The translations under genes were made by a program, and so were the position numbers. Source: Pragia fontium DSM 5563 = ATCC 49100 (GTDB taxonomy: Bacteria > Pseudomonadota > Gammaproteobacteria > Enterobacterales > Enterobacteriaceae). From it: a DNA stretch of 34,250 nucleotides. Location of the stretch: positions 1 to 34,250 of the forward strand of contig NZ_FOLW01000016.1 in assembly GCF_900112475.1 (NCBI RefSeq). The letters are read 5' to 3'. Shown here in pieces: positions 28,995-34,250 of the stretch; the first letter of the stretch is position 1, and each line of letters begins with the position of its first letter. Under the pieces are notes generated by a model. That model was given only the letters and a program-made list of their open reading frames with translations. It was not told the origin of the DNA and ran no database searches.

Positions 28995-29564
28995 ATGCAA
29001 CGTTGCGGCTGGGTAAATCAAGATCCACTCTATATTGATTACCATGATAACGAATGGGGAAAGCCCGTTTACGACAGCCAGAGACTGTTTGAAAAGCTCT
29101 GCCTTGAAGGGCAGCAGGCCGGTTTATCATGGATCACCGTCCTGAAAAAACGCGAAACCTATCGCCAATGCTTTTATCATTTTGACCCGGAAAAAGTAGC
29201 CGCTATGACCAGTGACGATGTCGATCGCCTGATGCAGAACGCTGGGCTGATTCGCCATCGGGGCAAGCTGGAAGCCATTATCAATAATGCCAAAGCCTAT
29301 CTAACGATGCAGGCAAACGGCGATGACTTCTCCGCGTTTATCTGGTCTTTCGTCGATCATCAGCCGGTTATCAATCACCTGTCGCTAAAAAAACCGCAGG
29401 ATTTCCCGACATCAACTCCGGTATCTGACGCCATGGCCAAATCACTAAAAAAGCGTGGTTTTAAATTCGTCGGTACCACGATTTGCTATGCCTATATGCA
29501 ATCCATGGGTTTGATTAACGATCATATGATTGAATGCTTCTGCCACCCGGATAATCAAGCATGA
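28995..29564 (+). CDS. tag: 3-methyladenine DNA glycosylase I
   Basis: Tag removes 3-methyladenine from alkylated DNA. The 189-aa product (E. coli 187) has the zinc ligands Cys4, His17, His177 and Cys181, and Glu38 and Trp46 in [11 protein letters not shown] of the base-binding pocket. The helix-hairpin-helix-like region [16 protein letters not shown] is present. An AGGGGAA site precedes the ATG. It is divergent from glyQ with 126 bp between, and overlaps yiaC by 4 bp (ATGA), as in E. coli. Confidence 0.96.
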   Translation: MQRCGWVNQDPLYIDYHDNEWGKPVYDSQRLFEKLCLEGQQAGLSWITVLKKRETYRQCFYHFDPEKVAAMTSDDVDRLMQNAGLIRHRGKLEAIINNAKAYLTMQANGDDFSAFIWSFVDHQPVINHLSLKKPQDFPTSTPVSDAMAKSLKKRGFKFVGTTICYAYMQSMGLINDHMIECFCHPDNQA

Positions 29565-30010
29565 TTCGCCTTTATCAGCCACAGGATCTCGATGCGTTAA
29601 TGGCTTTGTGGCTGGCAACCACCATCGAAGCGCACCCGTTTATTGAACCAAGCTACTGGCTGGAAAGCGAGCCGCTGGTTCGCAATGTCTATATTCCCGA
29701 TGCAACCACCTGGGTTTATAGCCATAACGAAAAAATTAGTGGATTTATCAGCGTAATGGAGCAGCAGTTTATTGGTGCGCTGTTTGTTGATTCAACTCAA
29801 CAAGGTCAGGGTATTGGCAAGGCGCTGATTGAGCAGGTTAAGGATGCCTATCCCAAGCTGTTACTGGAGGTATATCAAGAAAATACCTCAGCCCTGCAAT
29901 TCTATTTAACCATGGGATTTCAGGTTGTTAGCGAGCAACCGCATCCGGAAACCGGGCAAATTACCTTAATAATGCAGTGGGTAGCCGATCTCTCTGCACT
30001 CGCTTATTAA
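29561..30010 (+). CDS. yiaC: GNAT N-acetyltransferase YiaC
   Basis: The 149-aa GNAT protein matches E. coli YiaC (146 aa), which has been reported as a protein lysine acetyltransferase. The acetyl-CoA loop is QQGQGIGKAL (about 86-95), and the C-terminal signature is LEVYQENTSALQFYLTMGF. Its start overlaps the tag stop, so the pair should be translationally coupled. Target proteins are not predictable from sequence. Confidence 0.93.
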   Translation: MIRLYQPQDLDALMALWLATTIEAHPFIEPSYWLESEPLVRNVYIPDATTWVYSHNEKISGFISVMEQQFIGALFVDSTQQGQGIGKALIEQVKDAYPKLLLEVYQENTSALQFYLTMGFQVVSEQPHPETGQITLIMQWVADLSALAY

Positions 30011-30308
30011 TTAGAACAATTTCACCACTCTTTTAACCACAACCTGTCGCAATATACGGTTTTAGCAGCACCACAGGCATAAAATAACAACCAACAATAA
30101 CCGCTACAGACCTTACCCCTGCTGCTATACTAAAACTCAGGCCATTCCTGAATGATTGCAACATCGCGATGTTCAGCGGTGGTAAACAGCAGGTTTATGG
30201 TTGTTAAAGAAGTGTCCGGCAAGTGAAAAATTTGCGTAAAGAAACTTCCTTTCTGTCAAAATTGGTCTTTAATCTGCTGTATCAAAAGTTCGATCCAATG
30301 AGGTACAG
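30011..30308. other. Leader region of the YiaD-like lipoprotein genes
   Basis: About 300 bases without a gene. A 14-bp palindrome, aacatcgcgatgtt (30160-30173), could be an operator. A GAGGT ribosome binding site lies at the right end. Confidence 0.45.
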
Positions 30309-30575
30309 ATGATGAAAAAACTTATTGCTGTAGTTGCTATCGTAACCGCTTCAACATTAACACTAGCTGGTTGTGCTAATCCTTATGGCGGTAGTAATAC
30401 CAATAATAATCAGGCGGCGAATGTCGGTGTGGGAGCAGGCGTAGGTGCTGTAGTCGGCGCTGGCGTTGGCGCACTGTCCTCTTCACACAAAGACTATAAG
30501 AAGGGAGCCTTAATTGGTGCTGCCGCAGGTGCTGCGGTTGGTGCTGCTTCCGGAGCCGTTCTGGGTAATCAGTAG
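30309..30575 (+). CDS. Short glycine-zipper lipoprotein, YiaD paralogue without OmpA domain
   Basis: The 88-aa product has a lipoprotein signal peptide with lipobox LAGC (Cys22) and then a glycine-zipper pair: GVGAGVGAVVGAGVGALSSS and KGALIGAAAGAAVGAASGAV. This matches the N-terminal half of the adjacent YiaD almost residue for residue, but it stops before the OmpA-like domain. A +2 Asn (CANPY) does not suggest inner-membrane retention, so it is probably an outer-membrane lipoprotein. It is 30 bp upstream of yiaD, likely in one transcript. It looks like a tandem partial duplication. The second Met is an alternative start. Confidence 0.88.
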   Translation: MMKKLIAVVAIVTASTLTLAGCANPYGGSNTNNNQAANVGVGAGVGAVVGAGVGALSSSHKDYKKGALIGAAAGAAVGAASGAVLGNQ

Positions 30576-30605
30576 CTCAAATCAGTTATTATTTAAGGAA
30601 CGCGT

Positions 30606-31265
30606 ATGAAAAAGTATATGATCGCCATAGCCGTGGTACTGAGCGGTACTTTGGCAGTATCTGGCTGTACCACCAACCCATATACCGGTGAATCAGAAGC
30701 AGGTAAAGCGGGAATCGGAGCAGGCCTTGGCGCTATCGTTGGTGCCGGCGTTGGTGCATTATCATCTTCTAAGAAAGACCGTGGTAAAGGTGCCCTGATT
30801 GGTGCCGCTGCAGGCGCCGCATTAGGTGGTGGAGCGGGTTACTATATGGACGTTCAGGAGGCCAAATTACGTGAAAAAATGGCCGGTACTGGCGTTAGCG
30901 TTACCCGTAATGGCGATCAGATTATCCTGAATATGCCAAACAACGTGACGTTTGATAGTAGCAGCAGTACGTTAAAACCAGCTGGTGCCAATACGCTGAC
31001 CGGTGTAGCGATGGTATTGAAAGAGTACTCTAAAACTGCGGTTAACATTGTTGGCCATACCGACAGCACTGGCGCGCGTCAGTTGAACATGAACCTGTCC
31101 CAACAGCGTGCTGATAGCGTCGCTAGCGCCTTAATCACTCAGGGCGTTGGTGCTAACCGTATTCGTACTCAAGGCGCTGGTCCAGATCAGCCAATCGCCT
31201 CAAATAGTACAGCATCTGGCAAAGCTCAGAACCGTCGTGTGACCATCACATTGAGTCCTCTGTAA
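30606..31265 (+). CDS. yiaD: YiaD outer-membrane lipoprotein with OmpA-like domain
   Basis: The 219-residue product equals E. coli YiaD in length. It has a lipobox VSGC (Cys21), a glycine-zipper region (about 36-80) and a C-terminal OmpA-like peptidoglycan-binding domain (about 95-219) with NIVGHTDSTGARQLNMNLSQ and the RADSVASAL helix. E. coli YiaD can suppress loss of an outer-membrane assembly factor when overexpressed; that is prior knowledge. AAGGAACGCGT precedes the ATG. A strong terminator follows. Confidence 0.95.
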   Translation: MKKYMIAIAVVLSGTLAVSGCTTNPYTGESEAGKAGIGAGLGAIVGAGVGALSSSKKDRGKGALIGAAAGAALGGGAGYYMDVQEAKLREKMAGTGVSVTRNGDQIILNMPNNVTFDSSSSTLKPAGANTLTGVAMVLKEYSKTAVNIVGHTDSTGARQLNMNLSQQRADSVASALITQGVGANRIRTQGAGPDQPIASNSTASGKAQNRRVTITLSPL

Positions 31266-31306
31266 CGGGTTTGATCGTCAGATAATTAACTGAACGTGGA
31301 TTATTC

Positions 31307-31340
31307 AAAGCCAGCGCCATCAACGCGCTGGCTTTTTTTT
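31307..31340 (+). terminator. yiaD terminator
   Basis: Stem agccagcgc / gcgctggct with a 7-base loop and an 8-base T run, 42 bp after yiaD. A clear intrinsic terminator. Confidence 0.9.
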
Positions 31341-31508
31341 GCGTAATTTACACGCACCAGCCTGCCAAACGACGCATATTCTTTATCTATCTACTGCAAA
31401 ACATTCTTTATAAAATCAAGCCCATCAATCGGTTAAAACCGGTCATCATTTACCCATCAGTTATGATACTGTCATATAACTGACTATCCCAACCGCAGAG
31501 GAAAGTAC

Positions 31509-32483
31509 ATGAAGCCATCAATCGTCGCCTATAAGGCTCTGCCATCAGAACTTCTCGATAAATTGAAAAAACGCTTTACCGTGACCTCATTCGATAACGT
31601 TGACGATAATAATCGGGTTGAGTTTATTCAGGCTCTGCAACAGGCTGAAGGGATGATTGGTTCCGGCCTTAATGTCGATAGCGCCCTGCTGGACCATGCA
31701 CCTAAACTGAGAGCTATTTCTACTATTTCCGCAGGCTATGACAATTTTGACGTGAATACGCTGACAGAGCGTAAAATTGTACTCATGCATACGCCAGATG
31801 CCCTGACGGATACCGTAGCCGATACGATTATGGCGCTGGTGTTGGCTTCTGCCCGACGCATTGTTAATGTCGCTGAACGGGTGAAAGCGGGAGAGTGGAC
31901 CACCAGCGTAGATGAAAGTTGGTTTGGCTGTGATGTACACCATAAAACCATGGGAATTATTGGTCTGGGACGGATTGGCAGCGCGCTAGCCCAACGTGCC
32001 CATTTTGGTTTTGGTATGAAAATCGTTTATAACACCCGCAGTCGTAATACCGAAGCAGAAGACCGCTTTAATGCCATCCATATGGAGTTGGATAAGCTAT
32101 TGGCTACCGCCGACTTTGTCTGCCTGATTCTGCCACTCAACGACCAGACTCATCATTTAATTAACGCCGAACGGCTGGCGCTGATGAAACCCTCCGCCTT
32201 CTTTATCAATGCCGGTCGCGGTCCGGTGGTTGATGAAGCCGCGTTAATTCACGCCCTGAAGAAAGAAAAAATTGCCGGTGCGGGTTTGGATGTATTTGAG
32301 AAAGAGCCCATTGCTCCTGACTCACCACTACTCAGCATGCCAAACGTGGTGGCGGTTCCGCATATTGGCTCCGCGACTTTTGAAGCCCGCTACGCCATGG
32401 CTGAAACCGCGGTCAATAATCTACTCGCCGCAATGAGCGACAGCATTGAAGGCAACTGTGTAAACCCTCAAATTCTGAATTAA
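31509..32483 (+). CDS. ghrB: Glyoxylate/hydroxypyruvate reductase B
   Basis: GhrB reduces glyoxylate, hydroxypyruvate and 2-ketogluconate with NADPH in the cytosol. The 324-aa protein has the same length as E. coli GhrB. It shows the Rossmann motif GLGRIG (152-157) and the D-2-hydroxyacid dehydrogenase triad Arg237, Glu266 and His285 ([25 protein letters not shown]). GAGGAAAG precedes the ATG. In E. coli ghrB follows yiaD in the same way. Confidence 0.96.
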   Translation: MKPSIVAYKALPSELLDKLKKRFTVTSFDNVDDNNRVEFIQALQQAEGMIGSGLNVDSALLDHAPKLRAISTISAGYDNFDVNTLTERKIVLMHTPDALTDTVADTIMALVLASARRIVNVAERVKAGEWTTSVDESWFGCDVHHKTMGIIGLGRIGSALAQRAHFGFGMKIVYNTRSRNTEAEDRFNAIHMELDKLLATADFVCLILPLNDQTHHLINAERLALMKPSAFFINAGRGPVVDEAALIHALKKEKIAGAGLDVFEKEPIAPDSPLLSMPNVVAVPHIGSATFEARYAMAETAVNNLLAAMSDSIEGNCVNPQILN

Positions 32484-32760
32484 ATCAATCAGGATCATCG
32501 CCGTATTAACATCGATTGCCGGTTAATGCGGCTAGCAGGCAGCAAAAATTAATCTGAACAGCATAATGGAATAATATTTTTCATAAATACATGCTAAATA
32601 GAACAATGATTTCTCAATAAACCAATGCATATCACTAAAAAAAATGGCAGTTGCAGTATATAAACCATATCGAGCCATTTATTCTATCGTTGCACCGACT
32701 ACCATCTGTCGGTATCGTAATCAGCTATATTTTCCTGACCAATAACTTCAATACCTTGAT
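32484..32760. other. ghrB-avtA intergenic region
   Basis: A hairpin gccgtattaac / gttaatgcggc (one wobble pair; 32500-32532) follows ghrB without a T run. The remaining AT-rich stretch should hold the avtA promoter. No gene is seen; the ribosome binding site before avtA is poor. Confidence 0.5.
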
Positions 32761-34011
32761 ATGACATTCTCAGCTTTTGGCGACAAATTTGCCCATTTCT
32801 CCGGTATCACTCAGTTAATGGGTGATTTAAACGACGGCCTGCGTACTCCCGGCGCAATTATGCTTGGTGGGGGTAATCCAGCAAAAATTCCGGCCATGCA
32901 AGACTACTTCACTCGCCTGTGTGCCGATCTGCTGGCAGAGGGGAAGTTAACCGATGCATTGTGTAACTACGATGGCCCGCAGGGAAAAAACACCTTTCTG
33001 ACGGCGTTGGCTGACATGCTGAGCAAGGAATTTGGTTGGCCGATTGAAGCCAAAAACATTGCCCTGACCAACGGCAGCCAAAGCGCATTTTTCTATCTGT
33101 TTAATCTGTTTGCTGGTCGTCAGACTGATGGTCAGTGCAAAAAAGTACTGTTTCCGTTAACGCCAGAATACATCGGTTATGCTGACGTCGGTATTGAAGA
33201 CGATCTCTTGGTTTCTTATAAACCGACGATCGAACTGCTGCCGGATGGCATGTTCAAATACCACGTTGATTTCGATCATCTGCATATTGGTGACGATATT
33301 GGCGTAATGTGCGTTTCCCGCCCAACCAACCCAACCGGAAATGTGCTCACTGACGAAGAAATCATGCGTCTGGACGCCATTGCTCATCAAAAGGGTATTC
33401 CACTGATTATTGATAACGCCTACGGTGTGCCATTCCCGAGCATTATCTTTAGCGAAGCCACTCCGATTTGGAATTTAAATACCATTCTGTGTATGAGCTT
33501 ATCCAAGTTAGGATTGCCCGGCTCTCGCTGCGGAATTGTTATCGCTAACGAAGAGACCATTCAGGCTCTCAGCAATATGAACGGGATTATCAGCCTGTCC
33601 CCAGGCGGCATTGGGCCGGAGCTGGTGCTGGAAATGATTAAACGCGGCGATCTGCTGAAGTTATCTAAGCAGGTTATTCAGCCGTTTTACCAACATCGGG
33701 TGGAACAAACCTTAGAGATTATTCGCCGTTATCTACCTGCTGAGCGTTGTTTAATCCACAAACCTGAAGGTGCTATCTTCCTTTGGTTATGGTTTCAAGA
33801 TCTGCCCATTAGTTGCCAGACGCTATACCAGCGTTTGAAAGCCCGCGGCGTCTTGATGGTGCCCGGTCACTACTTCTTCCCCGGATTGGAACAAGAATGG
33901 CCACATACCCAACAGTGTATGCGGATGAACTATGTGCCAGAACCAGAACTGATTGAACGCGGTATCGCTATTTTAGCGGAAGAGATCGAGCGCGCTCACC
34001 GGGAAGGGTAA
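32761..34011 (+). CDS. avtA: Valine-pyruvate aminotransferase
   Basis: AvtA is a PLP enzyme that transfers the amino group from alanine to 2-ketoisovalerate, making valine. The 416-residue product (E. coli 417) begins MTFSAFGDKF and carries the PLP lysine Lys249 in MSLSKLGLPGSRCG, the cofactor-contacting SRPTNPTGN and IIDNAYGVPFP. The gene next to yiaD/ghrB agrees with the E. coli neighbourhood. Confidence 0.96.
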   Translation: MTFSAFGDKFAHFSGITQLMGDLNDGLRTPGAIMLGGGNPAKIPAMQDYFTRLCADLLAEGKLTDALCNYDGPQGKNTFLTALADMLSKEFGWPIEAKNIALTNGSQSAFFYLFNLFAGRQTDGQCKKVLFPLTPEYIGYADVGIEDDLLVSYKPTIELLPDGMFKYHVDFDHLHIGDDIGVMCVSRPTNPTGNVLTDEEIMRLDAIAHQKGIPLIIDNAYGVPFPSIIFSEATPIWNLNTILCMSLSKLGLPGSRCGIVIANEETIQALSNMNGIISLSPGGIGPELVLEMIKRGDLLKLSKQVIQPFYQHRVEQTLEIIRRYLPAERCLIHKPEGAIFLWLWFQDLPISCQTLYQRLKARGVLMVPGHYFFPGLEQEWPHTQQCMRMNYVPEPELIERGIAILAEEIERAHREG

Positions 34012-34067
34012 TGCGAGCAAAAAACAATCTGTGATTCATGCTTATTTTTCTGGGGATTCCTCTGCGC

Positions 34068-34250
34068 GAAAGCGGGGGATCTCACCTTTAGACTAAGTGT
34101 TGTCATAAAGCTAAAACCCAGATTCTGGTTTTCACCAGAATGACGGAAAGGGCTACCGATCGAGACATATCGCAATATTAGTATCGTCATCCCCGTGAAA
34201 GCGGGGATCTCGCCTTTAGGCTAAGTGTTGTCATAAAGCTAAAACCCAGA
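34068..34250. repeat. Tandem intergenic repeat with internal hairpins
   Basis: Two copies of a roughly 54-bp unit (34068-34122 and 34197-34250) share taagtgttgtcataaag and ctaaaacccaga almost exactly, about 129 bp apart. After copy one comes the perfect hairpin attctggt-TTTC-accagaat (34122-34141). Copy two begins within the palindrome atccccg-N6-cggggat. The array continues past the window edge. No gene is seen here. Confidence 0.75.

Noticed and set aside
28869-29045. 59-residue N-terminal extension of GlyQ
   Set aside because: The extension is not conserved, overlaps the divergent tag gene, and the internal ATG has a ribosome binding site and the canonical GlyQ N-terminus.

Overview
The window is chromosomal backbone of an enterobacterium (order Enterobacterales). 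Gene content and local gene order follow two Escherichia coli neighbourhoods: the yihX / yihY / dtd / yiiD and typA / glnALG / yshB / hemN / yihI / csrC / engB / spf / polA / yihG block, and the glyS / glyQ / tag / yiaC / yiaD / ghrB / avtA block. Protein divergence, moderate base composition and order changes (yicH beside yiiD, a yiaY-type alcohol dehydrogenase and a yidB homologue between yihX and typA, a DASS transporter between yihG and glyS) suggest a genus outside the E. coli/Salmonella group. A Budvicia/Pragia/Limnobaculum-like lineage is a guess; the sequence alone does not settle it.

Layout. 1-342: 5' end of an IS481-family insertion sequence running off the left edge. 602-2386: yicH (AsmA-like). 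2612-6660: minus-strand run of an MBL-fold hydrolase, fabY/yiiD, dtd, yihY and yihX. 7008-8603: yidB (+) and yiaY (-). 8884-10707: typA/bipA (-). 10708-11073: a classical nitrogen control region (CRP site, NtrC enhancer, sigma-54 promoter) driving glnA, followed by glnL, glnG and the tiny gene yshB. 15496-17595: minus-strand yihI, a 62-aa membrane ORF and hemN. 17645-18040: the CsrA-sequestering RNA CsrC (-). 18299-18946: engB (TTG start). 18978-19071: Spot 42 RNA (-). 19459-22254: polA (-). 22934-23839: yihG. 24079-25551: DASS anion transporter (-). 25863-28868: glyQ-glyS operon (-). 28995-32483: tag-yiaC, two glycine-zipper lipoproteins (a short paralogue and full yiaD) and ghrB. 32761-34011: avtA. 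34012-34250: tandem hairpin-bearing repeats.

Most genes are housekeeping: replication and repair (polA, tag), translation (glyQ/S, dtd, typA, engB, yihI), nitrogen assimilation (glnA and its NtrB/NtrC sensor-regulator pair), heme synthesis (hemN), envelope (yicH, yiaD, yihG) and amino-acid or glyoxylate metabolism (avtA, ghrB). No defence island, prophage, CRISPR array or novel multi-gene system is visible. The items most worth a second look are non-coding or small: an unusually GGA-rich, long CsrC; a shortened Spot 42 with a strong palindrome upstream of its promoter; an NtrC operator abutting the glnL ribosome binding site; a duplicated and truncated YiaD lipoprotein; a 40-aa YshB; and a dispersed hairpin repeat that seems to have supplied the polA terminator.
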